From Polaribacter cellanae (lineage in GTDB: Bacteria > Bacteroidota > Bacteroidia > Flavobacteriales > Flavobacteriaceae), in the NCBI RefSeq assembly GCF_017569185.1, contig NZ_CP071869.1, forward strand, positions 434,001 to 498,000: DNA of 64,000 nucleotides, given 5' to 3'. Shown piece after piece: positions 9,855 through 17,989 of the stretch. A model generated the notes under the pieces. That model ran no database searches. It was not told the DNA's origin and saw nothing but the letters and a program-made list of their open reading frames with translations. Position numbers and translations under genes: made by a program. The first letter of the stretch is position 1; every line of letters begins with the position of its first letter.

Positions 9855-10838
9855 TTAGGAGAGTTTTATATGAATGTTTTCTTCTATAAATCTACCAATT
9901 CGCTTTTCTAACCATATGTTTTCAGAAGCATTAAAAGAACTCATAAAACCCACATGACCTCCGTATTTTGGAATTTCTAAATAAAATTTATCCGATTTTA
10001 ACGCTTCTTTTCTGGGGTAACAATCTAATGATAAAAAAGTATCGTCTTTTGCATTTATTAATAATGTTGGTCTATCTATTTTAGATAAATAGGGCTTTGA
10101 ACTCGCTTTTTTCCAATAATCTTGCGGATTTTTAAAACCAAAAACAGGTACTGTATATAAATATTCTAAATGTTTAAACTTTGTAGCTTTAAACAATTTG
10201 TCTTTGTCTAATTGATATTCTGGAAATTTATGAGCTTTCTCTAACAATTTGTTTTTCATAGTTTTAAAGAACATTTCCATATATAATTTATTCTTTAATT
10301 TTTCCATTTCTATTTCTGCAGAAGCAATATCAACAGGAACAGAAGTGGCGATTCCACCCTTAATTTCTGAAGGTAAATTTGTATTGTTTTCTCCTAAATA
10401 TTTCAACGTTAAATTGCCACCCAAACTAAAACCAACTAACACAATATTTTTATAATTGTAACTTTCTAACAAGTATTCAACTACAAATTTTACATCTTCT
10501 GTTTTTCCACTGTGATAGGTGGCTAACAACAAATTATCTTCTCCACTACAACCTCTTAAATTAAAACAAACAGTATCTATTCCTTTAGAGTTTAGGTAGT
10601 TGGAGTTCGATGCCATATATTTAGATTCAGAGCTTCCTTCTAAACCGTGAATTAATAAAACCAAGGTTTTAGAACCCACAATAGAGAAATCTAAGTCTAT
10701 AAAATCGTTATCCCAAGTTGTAATTCTTTTTCTTTTGTAGCTACAAACATCTTTCATAAAAAGTGGTCTGTACATCGTGTTGAAATGACCATTTTTAAAG
10801 GGTAAAGTAGGAGAGAAGTCCGAATTAAATACTGGCAT
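9855..10838 (-). CDS. YheT-family alpha/beta hydrolase
   Basis: A 327-residue serine hydrolase of the YheT/ABHD1-3 family. The N-terminal LPFKNGHFNTMYRPLF is a signature of this family. The oxyanion region is LLIHGLEGSSESKYM (about residues 61-75), the nucleophile elbow is VGFSLGGN (Ser at about 140), the acid is in INAKDDTFL and the catalytic His in YGGHVGFM. It is cytosolic, with no signal peptide. Physiological substrate is unknown; relatives have esterase activity. It stands alone between the PorV/PorQ-like gene and the divergent pssA. Confidence 0.85.
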   Translation of the reverse strand: MPVFNSDFSPTLPFKNGHFNTMYRPLFMKDVCSYKRKRITTWDNDFIDLDFSIVGSKTLVLLIHGLEGSSESKYMASNSNYLNSKGIDTVCFNLRGCSGEDNLLLATYHSGKTEDVKFVVEYLLESYNYKNIVLVGFSLGGNLTLKYLGENNTNLPSEIKGGIATSVPVDIASAEIEMEKLKNKLYMEMFFKTMKNKLLEKAHKFPEYQLDKDKLFKATKFKHLEYLYTVPVFGFKNPQDYWKKASSKPYLSKIDRPTLLINAKDDTFLSLDCYPRKEALKSDKFYLEIPKYGGHVGFMSSFNASENIWLEKRIGRFIEENIHIKLS

Positions 10839-10943
10839 TAGCGTAATTTTGTTGTTGATTTTTTAAATGTACATAAAAAAATACAAAATTAGAAAACTAC
10901 CAAAATAGGATTTCTTATTTTAGCTCTTCAATAAAAATTAAAG

Positions 10944-11693
10944 ATGAAAAAACACATTCCTAATTTATTAACACTTGGTAATCTTTTTTGTGGAGTTCTT
11001 GCAACTATTTTTGCAGTTGAAGGTAATTTTGGTTTGGCTGGATTATTAGTTGTAATTGGTATTTTTTTCGATTTTTTTGATGGATTTGCTGCACGTTTAT
11101 TAAACGTTTCTGGAGAATTAGGAAAACAGTTAGATTCTTTAGCAGATATGGTTACAAGTGGGGTTGTGCCTGGAATTATAATGTTTGGTTTATTATCGCC
11201 AAGTGAATATTTTGAATTCCATAAAGAGGAGACTGCTACTATAATTTGGACTGGTTTTAAGTTCGTTCCAATTCAGCTTATTGGATTAATTTTAACGCTT
11301 GGAGCTTGTTACAGACTCGCAAAATTCAATATAGATACAAGACAATCGGAATCTTTTATAGGTTTGCCAACACCAGCAATGAGTTTGTTTGTAATTTCTT
11401 TGCCTTTAATTCAAGCAAATACTGATATTGACTTTGTTCAAAATTTAATTTCTAACAACTATTTTTTAATTGTAATTACATTGTTATTAACGTATTTAAT
11501 GAATGCTGAAATTCCTCTATTTTCATTAAAATTTAAAGAGTATTCATTTAAAAATAATATAATAAAGTATTTGTTTTTATTGATTTCTTTAGTGATGATT
11601 ATTACACTTCAATATTTGTCAATTCCTTTAATTATAACACTTTACGTGATTTTATCTGTAATAAATAATTATGGAAAAAAAGCCACAGTTTAA
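10944..11693 (+). CDS. pssA: CDP-diacylglycerol-serine O-phosphatidyltransferase
   Basis: This 249-residue inner-membrane enzyme makes phosphatidylserine from CDP-diacylglycerol and serine, the precursor of phosphatidylethanolamine. The CDP-alcohol phosphotransferase signature is complete: D46-G47-x2-A50-R51-x8-G60-x3-D64-x3-D68. About seven membrane segments follow. The N-terminus HIPNLLTLGNLFCG is typical of PssA. The last 23 bases overlap the start of a decayed VOC-type gene at 11671. The nearest upstream gene is divergent. Confidence 0.93.
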   Translation: MKKHIPNLLTLGNLFCGVLATIFAVEGNFGLAGLLVVIGIFFDFFDGFAARLLNVSGELGKQLDSLADMVTSGVVPGIIMFGLLSPSEYFEFHKEETATIIWTGFKFVPIQLIGLILTLGACYRLAKFNIDTRQSESFIGLPTPAMSLFVISLPLIQANTDIDFVQNLISNNYFLIVITLLLTYLMNAEIPLFSLKFKEYSFKNNIIKYLFLLISLVMIITLQYLSIPLIITLYVILSVINNYGKKATV

Positions 11694-11814
11694 ATCGGTT
11701 AGAAGCTTTATTGGCGCAAAAAATTTCGAGGAGTTTTAAGATTTTTATAAATAAGGAGTTGGTTTTTTTGGATTCGTTTTTATTAGAAAATAGGTCTTAA
11801 TATTTAAAAAGTAA
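11671..11814 (+). pseudogene. Decayed glyoxalase/VOC-family gene remnant
   Basis: From the ATG at 11671 the frame reads MEKKPQFKSVRSFIGAKNF, which matches the beginning of a common flavobacterial VOC (glyoxalase-like) protein, but it meets a stop at 11737. Beyond the stop the same frame still recalls the family (DFYK, then GVGFFGFVFI, then a further stop and VLIFK) where an intact member would read roughly DFYK-LGF-...-LFK. At least three in-frame stops are present and the remaining two thirds of the gene is absent. Its ATG lies inside pssA, so it was probably once cotranscribed with it. Recognition of the family is from memory of its N-terminus. Confidence 0.6.
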
Positions 11815-11819
11815 CTAAT

Positions 11820-12563
11820 CTAGTTATTAAAAAAACGGCTCTTTTTCAATTCGAAATCTTTTCCTAAATAAACTTTACGAACCATTTCGTTTGCTGCCAA
11901 TTCTTCTGGAGTTCCTTCTTTTAAAATTCCTCCATTATACATTAAATAGGTTTTATCTGTAATTGCCAAAGTTGCTTGTACATCGTGGTCGGTTATTAAA
12001 ATACCAATATTTTTATTTTTTAATTGTGCTACAATACTTTGTATATCTTCCACAGCAATAGGGTCTACACCAGCAAAAGGTTCGTCTAACAAAATAAAAT
12101 TCGGGTCAGAAGCCAAACAACGAGCAATTTCTGTTCTTCGTCGTTCTCCACCAGATAATAAATCTCCTCTGTTTTTTCGAACATGCCCAATATTAAACTC
12201 TTCTATTAAAGATTCGAGTTTTATTTTTTGTTCTTTTTTAGACAACCCTGTAAATTGTAAGACAGACATAATATTATCTTCTACAGATAATTTTCTAAAA
12301 ACGGATGCTTCTTGTGCCAAATAACCAATTCCTTTTTGTGCACGTTTGTACATAGCATCTTCAGTTATTTCTTCATCATTCAAATAAATATGACCCGCAT
12401 TTGGCTTTACCATTCCAACAATCATGTAAAAAGAAGTTGTTTTTCCAGCACCATTTGGACCTAACAATCCAATAATTTCTCCTTGTTGAACTTCCAAAGA
12501 AATTCCTTTAACCACTTTTCTACTTCCATAAATTTTTTGAATGTTATCTGCTTTTAAAATCAT
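11820..12563 (-). CDS. lptB: LPS export ABC transporter ATPase LptB
   Basis: A 247-residue ATPase of the LptBFG complex that extracts lipopolysaccharide from the inner membrane. Walker A is GPNGAGKTT (about 35-43), the Q-loop is in YLAQEASVFRKL, the signature is LLSGGERRRTEIARCLA, Walker B is FILLDEPFAGVDPIA and the switch is TDHD. The Q-loop context and PFAGVDP are diagnostic of LptB among ABC ATPases. It is a single gene here; lptF/lptG are usually elsewhere. A further upstream frame (12560-12760) has no recognisable content. Confidence 0.95.
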   Translation of the reverse strand: MILKADNIQKIYGSRKVVKGISLEVQQGEIIGLLGPNGAGKTTSFYMIVGMVKPNAGHIYLNDEEITEDAMYKRAQKGIGYLAQEASVFRKLSVEDNIMSVLQFTGLSKKEQKIKLESLIEEFNIGHVRKNRGDLLSGGERRRTEIARCLASDPNFILLDEPFAGVDPIAVEDIQSIVAQLKNKNIGILITDHDVQATLAITDKTYLMYNGGILKEGTPEELAANEMVRKVYLGKDFELKKSRFFNN

Positions 12564-12843
12564 ATTTTTTCAAAAATGTGTAACTGTTGAAATTCTTTAA
12601 TTGTGTAAATGTATTTAATATTACGATATAAAAATATTAAAAGATTCCCAAACAATTTCAATATGCAACTAATAAACGATTGTAGTTGTTTGTAAAAACT
12701 ATTATAAATGTTTTTTATATCAATTAAAAAGATAAATAATCGCTTCGCTAAACGACGCATGATGTCTTAAGACTTTTTAGCTTGAAACCTAAAACTATTT
12801 TGTTGTAACTAAAAACTGAGATTGCAATTGAAAACTAAAAAAA

Positions 12844-13185
12844 TTACTCCTCAAGTGCTTCCCAATATTCAACAGCTTTTCGCAAATGTGGTATGACAAT
12901 TGTACCACCAATTAAATTGGCTATAGACATGGTTTCCATCATTTCTTCAGTAGAAACACCGTTTTTTTTCGCTGCTTCTAAATGGTATTGTACACAATCG
13001 TCACATCTTAAAACTGCAGAAGCTACCAAACCTAAAAGTTCTTTGGTTTTTACTGGTAAATGTCCTTCTTGGAATGCGTTTGTATCTAAATTAAAAATTC
13101 TTTTTATAACTTTATTATCACTCGCTAAAATCTTATCGTTCATTTTAGAGCGATAGTCATTAAACTCTTGGACTTTTTTGTGCAT
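12844..13185 (-). CDS. AhpD-like carboxymuconolactone decarboxylase family protein
   Basis: A 113-residue helical protein of the CMD/AhpD family. The redox motif is CDDCVQYHLEAA (C-x2-C-x3-H, about residues 56-67), which in AhpD relatives gives peroxidase-type thiol chemistry. SIANLIGGTIVIPHLRKAVEYW is the second conserved helix pair. It is cytosolic. Its start overlaps the 3' end of tatC by 26 bases on the same strand, so kdsD, tatC and this gene form one transcription unit. The precise substrate is unknown. Confidence 0.85.
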   Translation of the reverse strand: MHKKVQEFNDYRSKMNDKILASDNKVIKRIFNLDTNAFQEGHLPVKTKELLGLVASAVLRCDDCVQYHLEAAKKNGVSTEEMMETMSIANLIGGTIVIPHLRKAVEYWEALEE

Positions 13186-13987
13186 CTTTTTGTTGTTTTT
13201 TAATCACCATTTTCGAAACTTTAATACTTATTTCATATAAAATAAGTATTGGAATTGCTACAATAACTTGACTAGCAATATCTGGAGGCGTAATAATTGC
13301 CGCTAAAATAAGCACGACAACCAAAGCATGTTTTCTGTACTTCTTTAAAAATTCTGGAGTTACCAAACCTATTTTTGTTAAAAAGTAGATTAAAACAGGC
13401 AGTTCAAAAAGAATTGCAACTCCTAATAACATATTGGTTACGAGTCCAATATGAGAATCCATCGTAAAATTATTCTGAATTAAATCTGTAATTTGATAAT
13501 TGTATAAGAAATGGATTGAAATTGGAGCAATTACATAAAAACTGAAAGCGATTCCTAGAAAAAATAATAAGGAAGCTATAAAAATAAATCCTTTAGATCT
13601 TTTAACTTCGTTTTGGGTTAAGCCAGGAGATACAAAACGCCAAATTTCCCATAATAAATAAGGAAAAGATAAAATAATACCTAATATTAATGAGGACCAA
13701 ATGGCATTCATTAATTGCTGTGTAGGTTTTAAACTTATTAAATTATCTTTAAATTTTACATTACAAAAAGTACTGTCCATCCCAAACATATTAAAGAAAT
13801 CACAGAAAAATTGATAGGTTACAAAATCTGGTTTTCTATGTGCTAATAGAAAATATTCATAAACTTGTTTTTGAAACACAAATAACAAGATTGCAATAAT
13901 AAATATTGCAGCTGCACTTCTTACTAAATGCCATCTTAATTCTTCTAGATGACCTAGAAAAGACATCTCTTTTTGTTTTTCTGCCAT
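13160..13987 (-). CDS. tatC: Sec-independent protein translocase TatC
   Basis: A 275-residue inner-membrane protein with six membrane segments, the receptor of the twin-arginine translocase. The N-terminal signature EMSFLGHLEELRWHLVRS is present, and SFPYLLWEIWRFVSPGL is the conserved cytosolic loop region. Between TM1 and TM2 there is a longer periplasmic loop containing two cysteines (FFCDFF and STFCNVKF), usual for flavobacterial TatC. Start and the preceding kdsD stop share one base (TAATG arrangement), showing coupling. No tatA/tatB gene is in the window. Confidence 0.95.
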   Translation of the reverse strand: MAEKQKEMSFLGHLEELRWHLVRSAAAIFIIAILLFVFQKQVYEYFLLAHRKPDFVTYQFFCDFFNMFGMDSTFCNVKFKDNLISLKPTQQLMNAIWSSLILGIILSFPYLLWEIWRFVSPGLTQNEVKRSKGFIFIASLLFFLGIAFSFYVIAPISIHFLYNYQITDLIQNNFTMDSHIGLVTNMLLGVAILFELPVLIYFLTKIGLVTPEFLKKYRKHALVVVLILAAIITPPDIASQVIVAIPILILYEISIKVSKMVIKKQQKDAQKSPRV

Positions 13988-14955
13988 TAGAAAATTCCTT
14001 CTTTAATTAAATCGTGTAAATGTACAACACCTACATAGTTATTTGTATCGTTTACTACTAAAATTTGAGTAATGCTATTGTTTTCTAACTTTTCTAAAGC
14101 TTCAATAGCCATTGCATCTTGGTGTACTGTTTTTGGGTTCGAACCCATAATATCTTTTGCGGTTAAATTGCTAAAATTTGTTGTTTTTGTTAACATTCTT
14201 CGAATATCTCCATCTGTAATAATTCCTACTAACTCATCAGCATTTAAAACAGCAGTTACTCCCAAACGTTTTTCAGAAATTTCTATGATTACTTTTACAA
14301 CAGTATCGTTAATAGTTACTTTAGGAATTTCATTATTTTTAATTAAATCTGATACTCTTAAATATAAGCGCTTTCCTAAGGCACCACCTGGATGATATTT
14401 TGCAAAATCTTTGCTAGAAAATCCTCTTAATTCTTGCAAACAAACCGCTAAAGCATCTCCCATAACTAATTGAGCAGTGGTACTTGTGGTTGGTGCCAAA
14501 TTATTGGGGCAGGCTTCTTTTTCTACAAAGGTATTTAAAGGGAAATCTGCATTTTTTCCTAAAAAGGAATCTACATTTCCTGTAATTGCGATTATTTTAT
14601 TTCCATAATTTTTAATTAACGGAACTAACACTTTTATTTCTGGTGTATTTCCACTTTTAGAAATACAAATAACTATATCGTTTTCTTGTACATTTCCTAA
14701 ATCTCCATGAATGGCATCTGCAGCGTGCATAAAAATGGCAGGTGTTCCTGTAGAATTGAAAGTTGCCACAATTTTAGTTGCAATGTTGGCGCTTTTTCCA
14801 ATTCCGGTTACAATTACTCTTCCGTTTGAATTTAATATAAAATTAACAGCAGTTTCAAAATTAATATCTAATAAGTTTGTTAAATTAGCAATAGCTTTAC
14901 TTTCAGTTAAAATAGTCTCTTTGGCAATGGAAATTATAGGTTTCGAATTTTTCAA
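13987..14955 (-). CDS. kdsD: Arabinose-5-phosphate isomerase (KpsF/GutQ family)
   Basis: A 322-residue enzyme that interconverts ribulose-5-phosphate and arabinose-5-phosphate, the first step to KDO for lipopolysaccharide. A SIS domain (about 40-175) carries RVIVTGIGKSANIATKIVATF, HGDLGNV and CISKSGNTPEIK, with SSKDFAKYHPGGALGKRL after it. Two CBS domains (about 205-322) follow: GIITDGDIRRML and YVGVVHLHDLIKEGIF. The start is TTG at 14955; no ATG suits the family alignment. It leads the kdsD-tatC-ahpD-like operon and is divergent from recQ. Confidence 0.92.
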   Translation of the reverse strand: MKNSKPIISIAKETILTESKAIANLTNLLDINFETAVNFILNSNGRVIVTGIGKSANIATKIVATFNSTGTPAIFMHAADAIHGDLGNVQENDIVICISKSGNTPEIKVLVPLIKNYGNKIIAITGNVDSFLGKNADFPLNTFVEKEACPNNLAPTTSTTAQLVMGDALAVCLQELRGFSSKDFAKYHPGGALGKRLYLRVSDLIKNNEIPKVTINDTVVKVIIEISEKRLGVTAVLNADELVGIITDGDIRRMLTKTTNFSNLTAKDIMGSNPKTVHQDAMAIEALEKLENNSITQILVVNDTNNYVGVVHLHDLIKEGIF

Positions 14956-15105
14956 GTGTAATGTATTTTATCAGAATAAAAAAAAGTTATATCTTTAGGT
15001 AAAGAAAACAAGGCAAATTTACTATAAAATTTAGTCACATCAAATAGAATATTCATTTGTATTTTTGTTTTTAAATGTTTAACAAATAATTGATTTTTAT
15101 ATAGA

Positions 15106-17289
15106 ATGGATTTACATAGTCCTTTAAAAAAGTTTTTTGGTTTTAGTAAATTTAAAGGTTTACAAGAACAAGTTATAACTAGTATTGCAAACAATCAAAA
15201 CACATTTGTTATCATGCCTACTGGTGGTGGTAAATCTTTATGTTATCAGTTACCAGCATTAATGAAAGAGGGAACAGCCATTGTAGTTTCTCCTTTAATT
15301 GCATTGATGAAAAACCAGGTAGATGCTATAAGAGGAATTTCCGAAAATAATGGTGTTGCGCACGTTTTAAACTCTTCTTTAAATAAAAGTGAAGTTGCTC
15401 AGGTAAAAGAAGATATTGCAAATGGTATTACAAAATTACTATATGTTGCACCAGAATCGTTAATAAAAGAAGAATATGTTACATTTTTGCGTACGCAAAA
15501 AATATCTTTTGTTGCGATTGACGAAGCACATTGTATTTCGGAATGGGGGCATGATTTTAGACCAGAATACAGAAATTTACGTCATATTATTAAAGCAATA
15601 GACAACGTTCCTGTTATTTGTTTAACTGCAACTGCCACAGAAAAAGTACAAGAAGATATTTTAAAAACGTTGGGTATTACAGATGCAAATAGATTTAAAG
15701 CGTCTTTTAATAGAGCAAATTTGTTTTATGAAGTGCGTCCAAAAACATCAGATATAGAAAAAGACATTATCCGTTTTGTAAAACAAAGAATGGGTAAATC
15801 TGGTATTATTTATTGTTTAAGTAGAAAAAAAGTAGAAGAAATTGCACAAATTTTACAAGTAAATGGTATTAATGCAGTTCCATATCATGCAGGTTTAGAT
15901 GCGAAAACAAGAGTAAAACACCAAGACATGTTTTTAATGGAAGATTGCGATGTTGTAGTTGCAACCATTGCATTTGGAATGGGAATTGACAAACCAGATG
16001 TACGTTATGTAATTCATCACGACATTCCTAAAAGTTTAGAAAGCTACTACCAAGAAACAGGAAGAGCAGGAAGAGATGATGGAGAAGGATATTGTTTGGC
16101 TTTTTATGCTTATAAAGATATTGAAAAATTAGAAAAATTTATGGCGAGTAAACCTGTTGCAGAGCAGGAAATAGGTCATGCTTTGCTACAAGAAGTTGTT
16201 GGTTATGCAGAAACTTCTATGAACAGGCGTAAATATTTGTTACATTATTTTGGAGAAGAGTTCGACGAAATTAACGGAGAAGGAGCAGATATGGACGATA
16301 ATTCTAGAAATCCAAAGAAAAAACACGAAGCCAAAGACGATGTTGTAAAAATATTATCTGTGGTTAGAGATACGCTTCAAAAATACAAAGCCAAAGAAGT
16401 TGTAAATACAATTATTGGAAAAGAAAATGCTTTATTAACTTCTCATAAAACACATTTGCAACCATTTTTCGGTATTGGAAAAGACAAATCTGCTGCTTAT
16501 TGGATGGCGTTAATTCGTCAAATTTTGGTGGTGAATTTTATTCGTAAGGAAATAGAACAATATGGAGTAATAAAATTAGAAAAAGCTGGTGAGGAGTTTT
16601 TGGACAACCCAACTTCTTTTATGATGACAGAGGACCACTCTTATTCTGCAGAAAATGACAACACAATAATTACCAATGCAAAATCTTCTGGAGTCGCTGC
16701 AGACGAAAAACTAATTAAAATATTAAAAGATTTAAGAAAAAAAGTAGCTTCGAAAACAGGCGTGCCACCTTTTGCCATTTTCCAAGATCCGTCTTTAGAA
16801 GATATGGCTTTAAAATACCCAATAACTCTAGAAGAATTATCTAAGGTTCATGGAGTTGGAGAAGGTAAAGCAAGAAAATTTGGTAAAGAATTCGTTAAGT
16901 TAATTGAAACTTATGTAGACGAAAACGATATTTTAAGACCAGACGATTTAATTGTAAAAAGTACAGGTGTAAATTCAGGAATGAAACTTTACATCATTCA
17001 GAATACCGATAGAAAATTACCTTTAGAAGACATTGCAAAGTCGAAAGGAAAGGAAATGAACGATTTGATTAAAGAAATGGAAGCAATTATATATTCTGGA
17101 ACCAAATTAAATATCGATTATGCTTTGGACGATTTATTGGATGAAGATCAACAAGAAGAAATTCACGAATATTTTATGGAAGCAGAATCCGACAGCATTC
17201 AAGAGGCTTTAGATGAGTTTGATGGTGATTATGATGAAGAAGAACTGCGTTTAATGCGAATTAAATTTATAAATGAAGTAGGAAATTAA
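15106..17289 (+). CDS. recQ: ATP-dependent DNA helicase RecQ
   Basis: A 727-residue 3'-5' DNA helicase for recombination and repair. Walker A TGGGKSLCYQLPA (39-51), DEAH box IDEAHCISEWGHDFRPEY, SATATEKV-type motif III (LTATATEKV) and motif VI QETGRAGRDD are all present. The RQC region (about 340-500) lacks most zinc-binding cysteines seen in E. coli RecQ. An HRDC-like domain (VPPFAIFQDPSLEDMA...) occupies about 545-610, followed by a flavobacterial C-terminal extension rich in acidic residues. It ends 4 bases into the convergent response-regulator gene. Confidence 0.95.
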   Translation: MDLHSPLKKFFGFSKFKGLQEQVITSIANNQNTFVIMPTGGGKSLCYQLPALMKEGTAIVVSPLIALMKNQVDAIRGISENNGVAHVLNSSLNKSEVAQVKEDIANGITKLLYVAPESLIKEEYVTFLRTQKISFVAIDEAHCISEWGHDFRPEYRNLRHIIKAIDNVPVICLTATATEKVQEDILKTLGITDANRFKASFNRANLFYEVRPKTSDIEKDIIRFVKQRMGKSGIIYCLSRKKVEEIAQILQVNGINAVPYHAGLDAKTRVKHQDMFLMEDCDVVVATIAFGMGIDKPDVRYVIHHDIPKSLESYYQETGRAGRDDGEGYCLAFYAYKDIEKLEKFMASKPVAEQEIGHALLQEVVGYAETSMNRRKYLLHYFGEEFDEINGEGADMDDNSRNPKKKHEAKDDVVKILSVVRDTLQKYKAKEVVNTIIGKENALLTSHKTHLQPFFGIGKDKSAAYWMALIRQILVVNFIRKEIEQYGVIKLEKAGEEFLDNPTSFMMTEDHSYSAENDNTIITNAKSSGVAADEKLIKILKDLRKKVASKTGVPPFAIFQDPSLEDMALKYPITLEELSKVHGVGEGKARKFGKEFVKLIETYVDENDILRPDDLIVKSTGVNSGMKLYIIQNTDRKLPLEDIAKSKGKEMNDLIKEMEAIIYSGTKLNIDYALDDLLDEDQQEEIHEYFMEAESDSIQEALDEFDGDYDEEELRLMRIKFINEVGN

Positions 17290-17927
17290 AATTGATATTT
17301 TTTATCAACAGCATACTTAATAAGTTCGTTTCCAGAAGATAAGTTTAGTTTACGAATCATATTTTTGCGATGTGTGTCTATGGTTGTTTTTGCTAAAAAT
17401 AATTCTGTTGCTATTTCTTTAGACGTTTTGCCATTTGCAATTAACTGCAAAATTTCTTTTTCTCTGTTTGATAAAACAACTTTATCTGTCTTACCAACAG
17501 TTACATTATCGTCGATATAGCTATTCATAAAATTAAAGGCTACATTTGGGTCGAAAAAAGTTTCGCCATTAGAAACAGAAACAATAGCTTTCGATAACAT
17601 TTTTATTCCAGAATTTTTTAAAATATAGCCAGTTGCACCAGCATTTAGCATTTGTTTAATTGCATCTGGCTGATCGAACATCGTCATCGCTAAAATATGT
17701 ATATGAGGAAATTTATTTTTAATGATTTTAGTAGCCTGAATTCCATCCATTTTTGGCATTCGAATATCTGTAATTACCATTTTGGGTTGTTTTAGAGAAA
17801 CAATTTTTACCAAATCTTCCCCATTATTTACAGTGCCAATAATATTGATATCATCATCATATTCAAAAAAAGATTTTACGCCATCAATTAACATTTGATG
17901 ATCTTCTGCCATAATTATTGTTATCAT
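17286..17927 (-). CDS. NarL/LuxR-family response regulator
   Basis: A 213-residue two-domain regulator. The receiver has the acidic pair E8-D9, phosphoacceptor D54 (VITDIRMPKMDG), T82-like MTMFDQPDAI and K104-type GYILKNSG. The C-terminal GerE/LuxR helix-turn-helix (about 150-213) reads LSNREKEILQLIANGKTSKEIA and TIDTHRKNMIRKL. It is the natural partner of the kinase encoded 62 bases upstream on the same strand. A single TACCTAT heptamer is in the gap between them (17971-17977). The paired repeat at 20871-20888 in front of the whole set resembles binding sites of this regulator family, so autoregulation is plausible. Confidence 0.93.
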   Translation of the reverse strand: MITIIMAEDHQMLIDGVKSFFEYDDDINIIGTVNNGEDLVKIVSLKQPKMVITDIRMPKMDGIQATKIIKNKFPHIHILAMTMFDQPDAIKQMLNAGATGYILKNSGIKMLSKAIVSVSNGETFFDPNVAFNFMNSYIDDNVTVGKTDKVVLSNREKEILQLIANGKTSKEIATELFLAKTTIDTHRKNMIRKLNLSSGNELIKYAVDKKYQF

Positions 17928-17989
17928 AGAAATGTTTTCGTAAAAATAAAGGTTTAATTTAAGTTTTAAATACCTATAAGTAAGGATTC

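Noticed and set aside
12560..12760. Minus-strand open frame of 66 codons upstream of lptB
   Set aside because: Composition (Phe/Ile/Lys/Tyr only) is as expected for AT-rich non-coding DNA; no family, no start signal, and it covers the lptB promoter region.
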